Shown: positions 10,781 to 23,520 of the stretch, piece after piece
How the letters are laid out: each line of letters begins with the position of its first letter
How positions within the stretch are numbered: the first letter of the stretch is position 1
Assembly: GCA_964006375.1 (NCBI GenBank)
Contig: OZ023263.1
Span: 137,717,063-137,781,062, forward strand
Length of the DNA: 64,000 bases
Source: Tillus elongatus
Taxonomy: Eukaryota; Arthropoda; Insecta; Coleoptera; Cleridae
Direction: 5' to 3'
Program-made: the position numbers and the translations under genes
Notes under the pieces: model-generated
The model's database searches: none
Told to the model about the DNA's origin: nothing
The model's input: only the letters and a program-made list of their open reading frames with translations

Positions 10781-12680
10781 TTAATTCAAACAGGTAAACA
10801 ATGTTACTAACTTTGCTGACTTCTCTACACCCAACTGATTTCTAAGCTTGCTGTGTACAAGCCGAAATGATGAGAAAAGCCTTTCGATTCCCGCAGTTGA
10901 AGCAACTGCTGTATGAAGCTGTTTTGTTACATCAAGCATCTCTTCACTTGTTTTCCTTTCTATAGACAGCCACCAGGTGATGGATTTTACATTTTTAATA
11001 GCATCTGGGGAAAAAAGGTACTCCTTAAAGGGTTCTGCTCTTGCTTGAAATGACATTATTATTGCCACAATATTAGGATGAAAAGTATTTGCATATTCCA
11101 TAGCTTCATCAGTTTGTTTGTTGGTTAATTTTCTCCCACAAAAACGGTGATTTAATAAATTGGCAAGAAAATGACTAGGATGCGTTGCCATTTGAAAACG
11201 TTTTCCAACTAAGGTTATATCAGCTGCAGAATAAGCTTGAAAGTCCTGAATTAGAGTCAGCCAAATTTCAGTTGCTTTACTGGTAGTACAATTGTTTCTT
11301 TGTACCTTGTCTAATGCCACAGAAATTAGCTTTAACTTTTCAAGATAATCACTAGCATTAATTTTTAAATTCATATCGTTCACTAACTTCATTCTTTAAC
11401 ATCAATTGATAACCTATTCTTAGTACATACTTTTGACAGTATATGCCATTTTTTGAAATACGATTCGAGACAGTCAGCCAGGGTGTTCCATCTGACATCC
11501 TGGGGTAATACTAAGGCTTTACCACCAGCTTGCTTATATTTAGCGGCTGCAAAGTGAGTATTTCGAAAATATTTCATATTTGTGACATGACTTTTTATAT
11601 TAGGAACCTCGATGTCGTGGGCAAGTAGGTTCATGTGTGCTGAACACCCACAAGTTAAGATATCAGGTGATCCTAGCTCTTCGCAAGTTTATAATAGTGA
11701 TGTCATCTTTGTCATATTGGCAGCGTTGTCAGTTACAAAGCTTCTCACAGTACAGTTGTATTTGTGACATCCTTTTACTGAATCGATAGGTAACTTTAAC
11801 AAATATTCTGAAGTGTGACTATTATCTTTTGTATCAATTGTATCGCATAAATATACTTTCTCATCCACTACATCCGTCACAGATACACAAATTATGGACT
11901 CATTATGAATATTGCTCCATCCATTTTGTGATATACATACTATCTTCCCCTTCAAATTTGAGTTGATTTTTGCAGACTCTTGTTCATATACTTTGTCCAA
12001 TAATTCATTGGCTATAATCTTTCGGCTAGGAGGCACATACCCCGGATGTAATAATTCTATTAATTTTTTAAATTCTTTATGTTCCACAAGCCTGAATGAT
12101 GAGTTCGTAGCATAAACAAACTTTGCGAATTGTGTGTCAAACATCGCCTTATCAGTCTGTGTTGTTTTAATGACAAACGAATGAATTCTGTTTGTTTTTA
12201 AAACTGTTTTTTCACAAGGCTTTAGAGAAGAACCGGAAGCTAAAAAAAAGAGAATGGCAATATTAAATTATAATCAAATTCGGATTCAAGAATTTAACTG
12301 AACAAATTGAAAATCACTGAATTTGAACAGGATACAAACATGCAGTTAACAGTTGAAGTTGTCCCACACCAAACTGTAGCTTTTAGTTTTACAGCATTCT
12401 ATTAAATCTTAACAACATTCAGTGGTAAAACTTACATGTAGCTACCAAACTGCTTGCAGGCAATGATCCACTTGCTGTAGTTTCCGTGACCATCACTACT
12501 CTTATCATTTGAGTCATCAGTGACTGGATCTTCTATCTGCTTCTGCTTACATGTTTTTTCATCCGAGCCACCCTGCTATTTTGAAGTTACACGTTGTACA
12601 TCATCACCCTTTTTGTTTGTGTGTAATGCCGCTGTTTCTAAAAAGTTAGACCAAACTGGGTCCTTCCTTCGTCCAGGCAT
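10781..12680 (-). pseudogene. hAT transposase with BED-type start, decayed
   Basis: Minus strand. ATG at 12680 starts MPGRRKDPVWSNF, the usual beginning of BED zinc-finger hAT transposases, but the Cys/His part is missing and a stop follows at about 12579. After an intron-like gap, 12240-11689 encodes the middle of the RNase H-like transposase (KIIANELLDKVYEQE, SFVTDNAANMTKM; Asp in TDNAANM fits the second catalytic acid). 11634-11389 and 11392-10781 continue it, the latter ending in the dimerisation motif TAGIERLFSSFRLVHSKLRN. A stop at 11689, an overlap frameshift at about 11390 and the lost finger make it inactive. No TIRs were identified with confidence. Confidence 0.8.
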
Positions 12681-12860
12681 TCTTATTTGTTATTTTGACA
12701 CTGGTGTAGTGATGGGTTGTTATTTGACACACTGTTATTTTTTAACTGTTGCCGAGAGGTTATGGATATATAAAAATAACAGGTTACAGGAGAACCAGAA
12801 ACTTTACACTAGAACTCGGACTCGTATCTGTTTCTGTTGCACTGCAACTGGCTACATCGG

Positions 12861-13042
12861 TTTTCATCCGCAACTGTTATAACAGGATGAATGGACATGA
12901 GACTGGGCATTGGGTATAGAGTATAGAGCGGACTTTACTTCATAACATAATACTGTTTTCATCCGCCACTGTTATAACAGGATGAATGGACATGAGACTG
13001 GGAATTGGGTATAGAGCGGACTTTACTTCATAACATAATACT
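12861..13042. repeat. Tandem duplication, about 95-bp unit
   Basis: 12861-12955 and 12956-13042 both contain TTTTCATCCGC.ACTGTTAT and AGGATGAATGGACATGAGAC. The second copy lacks a 9-bp internal TAGAGTATA-type duplication. The unit lies between the hAT element and the satellite array. Confidence 0.85.
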
Positions 13043-13166
13043 TAACACTTTATACTAGTGTGCCTACAGCTTTGGGAACGTAGGATCGTCGCTACAATGA
13101 AACTATTCAATTTTAACAGGTTGTTGATGGGGATACGGCATACTGACACGGGTGACGAAGTGATTT

Positions 13167-16100
13167 TGCCAGATAATTAAATGTTTATTTGAAAAACTAT
13201 ACATACTAACAGGTTAAGACTAAGCGTAGTTATTGCTTCTATAAAATGCTACCAAAAAAATTTATCCACAAACACTCGCAAGCCGTAGGAGGGGTGGGAG
13301 GGGAGGAAATCTTTAAATATAATTAAATTTTTATTTCAAAAACTGTACATACTAACAGTTTAAGACTTAGCGGGGTTATTGCTCCTATAATATGCTATGA
13401 AAAAATTTAGCCCCAAGCACTCGCAAGCCGTAGGAGCGGAGGGGAGGAAATCTTGAAAGTTATTAAAATTTATATTTAAAAAACTAAACATACTAACAGA
13501 TTAAGACTAAGCGTAGTTATTGCTTCTATAAAATGCTATCAAAAAATATATCCACAAACACTCGCAAGCCGTAGGAGGGGTTGGAGGGGAGGTAATCTTT
13601 AAATATAATTAAATTTTTATTTCAAAAACTGTACATACTAAGAGTTTAAGACTAAGCGGGGTTATTGCTCCTATAATATGCTATGAAAAAAAAAAATAAG
13701 CCAAAACGCTCGCAAGCCGTAGGAGAGATGGGAGGGGAGAAAATGTTGACGACAGGGAAGTACAATTTTATTTCAAAAAGTGTTGTTTGTCTATCTTTCA
13801 ACATTTTTATAGTGAAACTGCGAGCGGTTTTACCTTTATTTTGCTGTACCAAGAAGTTTTAAAATGAAATAAAAAATTTCCTTAGTAAGGCGTAAAAAAA
13901 AAGATGTCAAGGGGGTGACTGGGATTCGATACTAGGACCAAGACTATTTATTCAAATTTTTCGATCTTGCCAGATAATTAAATGTTTATTTGAAAAACCC
14001 TACATACTAACAGGTTAAGACTAAGCGTAGTTATTGCTTCTATAAAATGCTATCAAAAAAATATATCCACAAACTCTCGCAAGCCGTAGGAGCGGTGGGA
14101 GGGGAGGAAATCTTTAAATATAAATAAATTTTTTATTCAAAAACTGAACATACTAACAGTTTAAGACTTAGCGGGGTTATTGCTCCTATAATATTCTATG
14201 AAAAAAATATAGCGCCAAACACTCGCAAGCCGTCGGAGGGGAGGTGGGGGGAGAGGAAATCTTGATAGTTATTAAAATTTATATTTAAAAAACTAAACAT
14301 ACTAACAGATTAAGACTAAGCGTAGTTATTGCTTCTATAAAATGCTATGAAAAAAATATAGCCCCAGGCACTCGGAAGCCGTAGAAGGGGTGGAATGGGG
14401 AAAATGTTGACGACTGGGAAGTACAATTTTCTTTCAAAAAGTATTGTTTGTCTATCTTTCAACATTTTTATAGTGAAACTGCGAGCGGTTTTACCTTTAT
14501 TTTGCTGTACCAAGAAGTTTTAACATGAAATAAAAAATTTCCTTAGTATGATTTTAAAAAAAGATGTCAAGGGGGTGACTGGGATTCGATACTAGGACCA
14601 AGGCTATTTATTGAAATTTTTCAATCTTGCCAGATAATTATATGTTTATTTGAAAAACTATACATACTAACAGATTAAGACTAAGCGGGGTTATTGCTCA
14701 TATAATATGCTATGAAAAAAATATAGCCCCAAACGCTCGCAAGCCAAGGAGAGATGGGAGGGGAGGAAATCTTTAAATATAATTAAATTTTTAATTCAAA
14801 AACTGTACATACTAACAGTTTAAGACTTAGCGGGGTTATTGCTCCTATAATATTCTATGAAAAAAATATAGCCCCAAGCACTCGCAAGCCGTAGGAGGGG
14901 CGGGAGGAGAGGAAATCTTGATAGTTATTAAAATTTATATTTAAAAAACTAAACATACTAACAGATTAAGACTAAGCGTAGTTATTGCTTCTATAAAATG
15001 ATATCAAAAAAATATATCCACGAACACTCGCAAGCCGTAGGAGGGGTGGGAGGGGAGGAAATCTTTAAATATAATTAAATTTTTATTTCAAAAACTGTAC
15101 ATACTAACAGTTTAAGATTTAGCGGGGTTATTGCTCCTATAATATGCTATGAAAAAAATATAGCCCCAAGCACTCGCAAGCCGTAGGAGCGGCGGGAGGA
15201 GAGGAAATCTTGATAGTTATTAAAATTTATATTTAAAAAACTAAACATACTAACAGATTAAGACTAAGCGTAGTTATTGCTTCTATAAAATGCTATCAAA
15301 AAATATATCCACAAACACTCGCAAGCAGTAGGAGGGGTGGGAGGGGACGTAACCTTTAAATATAATTAAATTTTTATTTCAAAAACTGTACATACTAACA
15401 GTTTAAGACTAAGCGGAGTTATTGCTCCTATAATATGCTATGAAATAAATATAGGCCGAAACGCTCGCAAGCCGTAAGAGGGGTGGGAGGGGAGGAAATC
15501 TTGATAGTTATTAAAATTTATATTTAAAAAACTAAACATACTAACAGATTAAGACTCAGCGTAGTTATTGCTTCTATAAAATGCTATGATAAAAATATAG
15601 CCCCAGGCACTCGCGAGCCGTAGGAGAGATGGGAGGGGAGAAAATGTTGACGACAGGGAAGTACAATTTTATTTCAAAAAGTGTTGTTTGTCTATCTTTC
15701 AACATTTTTATAGTGAAACTGCGACAGGTTTTACCTTTATTTTGCTGTACCAAGAAGTTTTGACATGAAATAAAAAATTTCCCTAGTAAGGTTTAAAAAA
15801 AAAGATGTCAAGGGGGTGAGTGGGATTCGATACTAAGACTATTTATTCAAATTTTTCGATCTTGCCAGATAATTAAATGTTTATTTGAAAAACTCTACAT
15901 ACTAACAGGTTAAGACTAAGTGTAGTTATTGCTTCTATAAAATGCTATCAAAAAATATATCCACAAACACTCGCAAGCCGTAGGAGGGATGGGAAGGGAG
16001 GAAATCTTTAAATATAATTAAATTTTTATTTCAAAAACTGTATATACTAACAGTTTAAGACTTAGCGGGGTTATTGCTCCTATAATATTCTATTAAAAAA

Positions 16101-16320
16101 ATATAACCCCAAGCACTCGCAAGCCGTAGGAAGGGTGGGAGGGAAGGAAATCTTTAAGTATAATTAAATTTTTATTTCAAAAACTACACATACTAACAGA
16201 TGATTTCTAAGGGTCGTTATTTCTCCTATAAAATTCTATTAAAAAAAATATAGCGCTAAACACTCGCAAGGCGCAGGAGAGGTAAGGAAATCTTCTTGGA
16301 TATTTGAATTGTTATTTTAA
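13167..16320 (+). repeat. Satellite array, left arm (forward monomers)
   Basis: Monomers of about 141-150 bp recur, each containing CATACTAACAG.TTAAGACT, a GTTATTGCT.CTATAA block, and CACTCGCAAGCCGTAGGAG followed by a G-rich GGGTGGGAGGGGAGG stretch. Two subtypes (GCGGGGTTATTGCTCC and GCGTAGTTATTGCTTC) mostly alternate, giving a dimeric higher-order unit. A longer variant of about 240 bp (GTTGACGACAGGGAAGTAC ... AAGGGGGTGACTGGGATTCG) occurs near 13736, 14398 and 15636. Short open frames in the array are not genes. Confidence 0.9.
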
Positions 16321-16689
16321 AAACGGTAGATACCAGCAAGTTAAAATTAACCATGGTTAAAAGTTAAAAGAAAGATAATATAATTGTTTTTAACTAGACA
16401 AGTACCTAACAGTTTTTATTATAAGCCAAATCAAGAAAAATGTTGGCAGTATTGTCTAATTTAACTTAGGATAGTTTAAGTAATTATGTGTCTGTCTATT
16501 TCGAAAAAAGTCATATATTAGAAGGAATTTGGGGACCTGAAAACGTTATCGTTTAGGACTCAGCTTTTTTACATAAAATTGACTCCACATGTAGCCACTT
16601 TTCCGCCTGTAGGAGAAAACAATTTCGGAACAAAAATTTTTTCAACATTTTTGCTCCACCCTGGTAACCATACTTATAGTTAATCTGTT
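16321..16689. other. Unique spacer between the two satellite arms
   Basis: About 370 bp without monomers separates the forward arm from the inverted arm. It contains CGCCTGTAGGAGAAAACAAT, a diverged echo of the monomer motif. No gene is visible. Confidence 0.7.
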
Positions 16690-19600
16690 AGTATGTATAG
16701 TTTTTGAAATAAACATGTTAATAACTGTCCTCCCCCTTCCAACTCTCCCACGGCTTGCGAGTGTATGGCGCTACATTTTTTTCATAGCATATTATATGAG
16801 CAATACCCCGCTTAGTCTTAATCTGTTAGTATGTATAGTTTTTCAAATAAACATTTAATTATCTGGCAAGATCGAAAAATTTTAATAAATAGTCTTGGTC
16901 GTAGTATCGAATCCCAGTCACCCCCTTGACATCTTTTTTTTTAAATATTACTAAGGAAATTTTTTATTACATGTTAAAACTTCTTGTTACAGCAAATTAA
17001 AGGTAAAACCGCTCGGAGTTTCACTATAAAAATGTTGAAAGATAGACAAACAATACTTTTTGAAATAAAATTGTAGTTCCCTGTCGTCAGCATTGTCTCC
17101 CCTTCCATCTCTCCTACGGCTTGCGAGTGCCTGGGGCTATATTTTTTTCATAGCATATTATAGAAACAATAACTACGCTTAGTCTTAATCTGTTAGTATG
17201 TTTAGTTTTTTAAATATAAATTTTAATAACTATCAAGATTTCCTCCCCTCCTACGGATTGCGAGTGTTTGGCGCTATATTTTTTTTTCATAGCATCTTAT
17301 AGGAGCAATAACCCCGCTTAGTCTTAATCTGTTAGTATGTTTAGTTTTTTAAATATAAATTTTAATAACTATCAAGGTTTCCTCCCCTCCCACCCCTCCT
17401 ACCGCTTTCAAGTGCATGGGGTTATATTTTTTCATAGAATATTATAGGAGCAATAACCCCGCTAAGTCTTAAACTGTTAGTATGTACAGTTTTTGAAATA
17501 AAAATTTAATTATATTTAAAGATTTCCTCCTCTCCCACCCCTCCTACGGCTTGCGAGTGCTTGGGGTTATATTTTTTTATAGAATATTATAGGAGCAATA
17601 ACTCCGCTAAGTCTTAAACCGTTAGTATGTACAGTTTTTGAAATAAAAATTTAATTATATTTAAAGATTTCCTCCCCTCCCACCCCTCCTACGGCTTGCG
17701 AGTGCTTGTGGATATATTTTTTTGATAGCATTTTATAGAAGCAATAACTACACTTACTCTTAATCTGTTAGTATGTTTAGTTTTTTAAATATAAATTTTA
17801 ATAACTACCTCCCCTCCCGCCCCTTCTACGGCCTGCGAGTGCTCGGGGCTATATTGTTTTCATAGCATATTATAGGAGCACTAACCCCGCTTAGTCTTAA
17901 ACTGTTAGTATGTACAGTTTTTTAAATCAAAATCTAATTATCTGTCAAGATTTCCTCTCCTCCCGTCCCTCCTACGGCTTGCGAGTGCTTGGGGCTATAT
18001 TTTTTCCATAGAATATTATAGGAGCAATAACCACGCTTAGTCTTAATCTGTTAGTATGTATAGTTTTTGAAATAACAATTTAATTATATTTAAAGATATC
18101 CTCCCCTCCCATCTCTCCTACGACTTGCGAGTGTTTGGGGCTATATTTTTTTCATAGAATATTATAGGAGCAATAACCCCGATTAGTCTTAATCTGTTAG
18201 TATGTATAGTTTTTCAAATAAACATTTAATTATCTGGCAAGATCGATTTTTTTTAATAAATAGTCTTGGTCCTAGTATCGAATCCCAGTCACCCCCTTGA
18301 CATCTTTTTTTTAAATATTACTAAGGAAATTTTTTATTACATGTTAAAACTTCTTGGTACAGCAAGTTAAAGGTAAAACCTCTCGCAGTTTCACTATAAA
18401 AATGTTGAAAGATAGACAAACAATACTTTTTGAAATAAAATTGTACTTCCCTGTCGTCAGCATTTTCTCCCCTTCCATCTCTCCCACGGCTTGCGAGTGC
18501 CTGGGGCTATATTTTTATCATGGCATTTTATAGAAGCAATAACTACGCTTAGTCCTAAATCTGTTAGTATGTTTAGTTTTTTAAATATAAATTTCAATAA
18601 CTACCAAGATTTCCTCCCCTCCCGCTCCTTCTACGGCCTGCGAGTGCTCGGGGCTATATTGTTTTCATAGCATATTATAGGAGCAATAACCCCGCTTAGT
18701 CTTAAACTGTTAGTATGTACAGTTTTTGAAATAAAAATTTATTTATATTTAAATATTTCCTCCCCTCCCACCCCTCCTACCGCTTGCGAGTGTTTGGCGC
18801 TATATTTTTTTCATAGAATATTATAGGAGCAATAACCACGCTTAGTCTTAAACTGTTAGTATGTACAGTTTTTGAAATAAAAATGTAATTATATTTAACG
18901 ATATCCTCCCCTCCCATCTCTCCTACGACTTGCGAGTGTTTGGGGCTATATTTTTTTCATAGAATATTATAGGAGCAATAACCCCGATTAGTCTTAATCT
19001 GTTAGTATGTATAGTTTTTCAAATAAACTTTTAATTATCTGGCAAGATCGATTTTTTTTAATAAATAGTCTTGGTCCTAGTATCGAATCCCAGTCACCCC
19101 CTTGACATTTTTTTTTAAATATTACTAAGGAAATTTTTTTTACATGTTAAAACTTCTTGGTACAGCAAGTTAAAGGTAAAACCGCTCGCAGTTTCACTAT
19201 AAAAATGTTGAAAGATAGACGAACAATACTTTTTGAAATAAAATTGTACTTCCCTGTCGTCAGCATTTTCTCCCCTTCCATATCTCCTACGGCTTGCGAG
19301 TGCCTGGGGCTATATTTTTATCATAGCATTTTATAGAAGCAATAACTACGCTTAGTCTTAATCTGTTAGTATGTTTAGTTTTTTAAATATAAATTTTAAT
19401 AACTATCGAGATTTCCTCCCCTCCCACCCCTCTTACGGCTTGCGAGTGTTTGGCGCTATATTTTTTTCATAGAATATTATAGGAGCAATAACCCCGCTAA
19501 GTCTTAAACTGTTGGTATGTACAGTTTTTGAAATAAAAATTTAATTATATTTAAAGATTTACTCCCCTCCCACCCCTCGTACGGCTTGCGATTGTTTGTG

Positions 19601-20614
19601 GATATATATTTTTTGGTAGCATTTTGTAGAAGCAATAACTACATTTAGTCTTAATCTGTTAGTATGTTTAGTTTTTTAAATATAAATTTTAATAACTACC
19701 AAGATTTCCTCCCCTCCCGCCCCTCCTACGGCTTGCGAGTGCTTGGGGCTATTTTTTTTTCATAGCATATTATAGGAGCAATAACCCCGCTTAGTCTTAA
19801 ACTGTTAGTATGTACAGTTTTTGAAATAAAAATTTATTTATATTTAAAGATTTCCTCCATTCCCACCCCTCCTACGGCTTGCGAGTGTTTGGTGCTATAT
19901 TTTTTTCATAGAATATTATAGGAGCAATAACCCCGCTAAGTCTTAAACTGTTAGTATGTACAGTTTAGGAAATAAAAATTTAATTATAATTAAAGATTTC
20001 CTCCCCTCCCATCTCTCCTACGGCTTGCGAGCGTTTGGGGCTATATTTTTTCATAGCATATTATAGGAGCAATAATCCCGCTTAGTCTTAAACTGTTAGT
20101 ATGTACAGTTTTTTAAATCAAAATCTAATTATCTGTCAAGATTTCCTCTCCTCCCGCCCCTCCTACGGCTTGCGAGTGCTTGGGGCTATATTTTTTTCAT
20201 AGAATATTATAGGAGCAATAACCACGCTTAGTCTTAATCTGTTAGTATGTATAGTTTTTGAAATAACAATTTAATTATATTTAAAGATTTCCCCCCCTCC
20301 CATCTCTCCTACGGCTTGCGAGCGTTTGGGGCTATATTTTTTTCATAGCATATTATAGGAGCCATAACCCCGCTTAGTCTTAATCTGTTAGTATGTATAG
20401 TTTTGCAAATAAACATTTAATTATCTGTCGAGATTTCCTCCCCTCCCATCTCTCCTACGGCTTGCGAGTGTTTGGGGCTATATTTTTTTGATAGCATTTT
20501 ATAGGAGCAATAACCACGCTTAGTCTTAATCTGTTAGTATGTATAGTTTTTGAAATAAAAATATAAATAACTTTCATGGTGTACTCCCCTCCCATCTCTT
20601 GTACGGCTTGCACG
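16690..20614 (-). repeat. Satellite array, right arm (inverted monomers)
   Basis: The same monomers as in the left arm in reverse orientation (CCTACGGCTTGCGAGTG, CTTAGTCTTAATCTGTTAGT). The longer variant is at about 16860, 18243 and 19035. Together with 13167-16320 it makes an imperfect inverted repeat of about 7.4 kb. The last monomer is cut at about 20612, right beside the TATA-like box of the hAT gene at 20666. Confidence 0.9.
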
Positions 20615-20616
20615 CA

Positions 20617-20624
20617 TATATAAG
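20617..20624 (+). promoter_or_regulatory. TATA-like box of the hAT transposase gene
   Basis: TATATAAG lies 42 bp upstream of the ATG at 20666 and directly after the truncated end of the satellite array. Assignment rests only on motif and spacing. Confidence 0.4.
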
Positions 20625-20665
20625 CAGTCGGCCAAGTTAAATACATTGTCATTTTACGAGTTAAT

Positions 20666-22818
20666 ATGGATACAAGTTCATCAGCTTTTAACAGTGGCGT
20701 CGGTGGTGATTTACAAACTTTACAAACAAGTGATAATAATAACTGTGATTGTGTTGTGTGTTTTTTGATGACCAAAGGATTTTCAACTTTGCAGTTTGCT
20801 GAAAAACTTGCTATTATTAATAAAGGTAGGCCAAAACCTACTCTAAAAAACTTAAATACAAGAATTAAAACATGTATTCGACATTTCAACGCCGAAAAAA
20901 CTTATAAACAATATGAATGGTTAACGGGTTGTGAAATCAGGAATAAACTGTTTTGTTGGCCTTGTAGTCTATTTGTGACTGAAAAGGGGGTGTGGAATAA
21001 AAATGGGTTTTCCGACTTGAATAATCTACATAAAGTGGTAAAAAGACATGTTATGTCTAAAGCGCATTTACAGAGCATTTTAAAATTAAGTGTCTTTGGA
21101 AAAACGCGAATTGAACACGCCGTTGACAAGCAGATAGAAATTAGTCATCGCCAACACAATGAATTGGTTGATAAAAACAGAAACATATTAAAGAGACTTA
21201 TTGATGTTTTGTGTTTTCTTGGTCAGCATGAATTGGGCTTCAGAGGTCATGACGAAACAACTACATCTGCAAATAGAGGAAACTTTCAAGACCTAGTTTC
21301 TTTAATAGCCAAGTACGACATTTGTTTAAAAAATCACTTGGAACAGTCTAACGTTTTTCGCGGGACATCAAATCGCATTCAGAATGACTTAATTTCGGCC
21401 GCTGCCATTATTATTTTGAACAGAATTAAATCGGGAATTAAACAGACTCATTTCATTGCTATTGTTCTAGATGAAACAACCGATGTAACTAATTTTAGTC
21501 AACTATCTGTAGTAATACGCTACGTAAAAATGGATGGGACTGTACAAGAAAGATTTTTAGGCTTTAAAAATGTGACAGAAGATCGTACCGCAAACGCTCT
21601 ATATAAAATTGTGCTTAATATTATGAAAGATATTGAGGAGGCTGATAATAAATTAATTGCCCAAAGCTATGATGGGGCTGCTGTTATGGCCGGACATTTA
21701 GGAGGTCTTCAAGCTAAAGTGCGGGAAACGTTCTCCAGTGCTTTATTTGTACACTGTTTTGCTCATAAATTTAATTTAATTTTATCCCAATCTATAAATC
21801 ATATTAAAGAATGTAAAGTGTTTTTTGCTACCCTAAGTGGAATGGCTGCTTTTTTTCCAAATCTACGAAGCGCACACAAGCCTTAGACTCAATTGTTAAA
21901 AAAACGTTTACCCAAAGTAGCTGCAACTCCGTGAATCGTTAATTGAACTTTTTGAAAATATTATGGAAAATAGTAACAATTGGGACGCAGAAACAATAAA
22001 TAGTTCTAGAGGATTTTTGGATGGTTTGAAAAGAGACTAATATATTTTCGGAAATATTTCCGTTTTCAGATAATGTATTTAACATATTGCAATGTAAAAC
22101 AAATGACATTGGTTTTTGCCTGAAAAAAATTAGTGAATTTAAATCCATTATAATTCAAAAAAGGAATGAATTTGATAAGTTCTGGGAAAAAACAAATAAA
22201 TTAGGAGAAGTGGAGCCACGAAGAAAGCGTCTGCGCACTGATAATGTGGGAGACCTTCAAACTTCTTATCGCCGCCTTTTCTACGAAATCATAGATCAAA
22301 TTCAGCAGCAAATTAACTGCAGATTTGATCATCTCAGTGACCTGAAATTTCTTGAATTGTGTAATTTTGGAGGATTTAAAGGCATACCTTTCCCAGAAGA
22401 TTCATTCAAATCATTATTCCACCACTATGGACATTATTTTGACAAAGCCTTATTACGATCAGAACTTACAGTCATTTATGAAACCGATGTTATTGACACA
22501 AAAACTAACGCGAGTGAACTTTTATCTTTCTTAAAACAATGAAAATTGGAAAATGCATATTCTGAAGTGTTCAAATTATGTGAATTAATATTAACAATTC
22601 CTGCTACTAGTGCATCTGTAGAACGAAATTGTTCTACATTGAAACGTATCAAGAGTTTTGTTAGGAATTTAACAGGACAGGAAAGACTTTCTCAAATTTC
22701 AATTTTGTCAATTGAAAATAACCTCGTCCGGGAAATGTCCCAGAATCCACAGTTTTATGATGACATTATTGACGAATTTGCCAAAAACGACAGAAGAATT
22801 GAGTTACACTACAAATAG
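20666..22818 (+). pseudogene. hAT transposase, TTF zinc finger / DUF4371 type
   Basis: The frame 20666-21886 starts MDTSSSAFNSG. It contains a TTF-type finger (FCWPCSLFV ... HVMSKAHLQS, about residues 95-145), then the DUF4371-like region with IVLDETTDVTNFSQLSVVIR and SYDGAAVMAGHLGG, placing catalytic-type Asp residues in LDETTD and in YDGA. A frameshift near 21870 and stops in 21887-22086 follow. 22087-22542 resumes, one TGA (22540-22542) interrupts, and 22546-22818 gives the dimerisation domain (TIPATSASVERNCSTLKRIK). Family members are ZMYM1-like or 52-kDa-repressor-like genes. One frameshift region and a few stops suggest fairly recent death. Confidence 0.85.
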
Positions 22819-22853
22819 GTAAGTTGCTGAGAATTGCTTCCTTTATTTAAAAT

Positions 22854-22870
22854 CTCACCGCACGCCCCTG
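22854..22870. repeat. Right terminal inverted repeat of the hAT element
   Basis: CTCACCGCACGCCCCTG is the inverted form of a CAGGGGCG-type hAT terminus and lies 35 bp after the transposase stop. The next 8 bp (GTGAAAAC, 22871-22878) would be the target duplication. I could not find the matching left terminus, so the element's left border is unknown. Confidence 0.6.
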
Positions 22871-22878
22871 GTGAAAAC

Positions 22879-23388
22879 CAGTAAAGAATTTGGCGCCAAA
22901 CAAGGAAACAGAAGACATGTAAACAACTTACCGAAATAAATGCACAGTTGCTTTATCCTTTTCATAATTGGCACTTTTATTGTACATACAGTTCTTCACA
23001 ATACACCTTGGCATTTTTTAACTTTTACCCTTTTAACACACTCCTAAAAACAGCAAAACACACAAGATAACCTCTAATCCCAATTCAACAAACACTTTAA
23101 ACACTTGGGGAACGAATCAAAACAAAACACATTAGCCCGTTATTCTAAATTTTGTTTGTGATTGGAGGGTGACTAGAGTGGGAAATCGACAGGCTGCAAA
23201 CTCGGCTTTGTTCCCTCTAACATTTACAACCTCTTTGACTAAACTTAAATATCAGGTATCACGTAGTTTTGTCGCCTGTAAATAACCAATGCCGCCGGTA
23301 TTGTACTGCCTTGTGACTTGTGACGTCAGACCTTACACCAATAGCAGACCGTTCACGATCACGTGATTTTATTTGAATTTTCAGCGTT
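22879..23388. other. No gene recognised
   Basis: About 510 bp of mixed sequence including TTTGGCGCCAAA (22889-22900). I see no coding frame or known element. Confidence 0.4.
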
Positions 23389-23431
23389 TTAGCGAATTTT
23401 TCGTAAAACGAAAAATTCACTAATGGGGAGA

Positions 23432-23517
<86 letters not shown>
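23389..23517 (-). repeat. Hairpin end and left (TA)n of a (TA)n-bearing repeat
   Basis: The hairpin GCGAATTTTTCGTAAAACGA...TTCACTAAT (23391-23422) and GGGGAGATCTGA precede (TA)n at 23436-23517. This matches the hairpin end of the copy at 58918. The other flank of the same repeat appears only after 39009, beyond three inserted elements. Confidence 0.65.

Positions 23518-23520
<3 letters not shown>

Noticed and set aside
13652..14513. Repeated 65-66-codon frames (MVQQNKGKTARSF...) in the satellite
   Set aside because: They occur only within the longer satellite variant, vary at their ends and have no upstream gene signals.
16862..16930. tRNA-like A and B boxes in the long satellite variant (TGGCAAGATCG ... 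GTATCGAATCC)
   Set aside because: The B-box-like sequence has two mismatches and no T-stem or acceptor stem can be formed; a SINE origin cannot be supported.
13167..20614. Regularly spaced repeats as a CRISPR-like array
   Set aside because: Monomers are contiguous, about 145 bp, without variable spacers, AT-rich and in a eukaryotic context; this is satellite DNA.
10781..22870. The two hAT transposases and the inverted satellite as one giant composite transposon
   Set aside because: The transposases belong to different hAT types (BED-like and TTF/DUF4371), and only one terminus (22870) was found.
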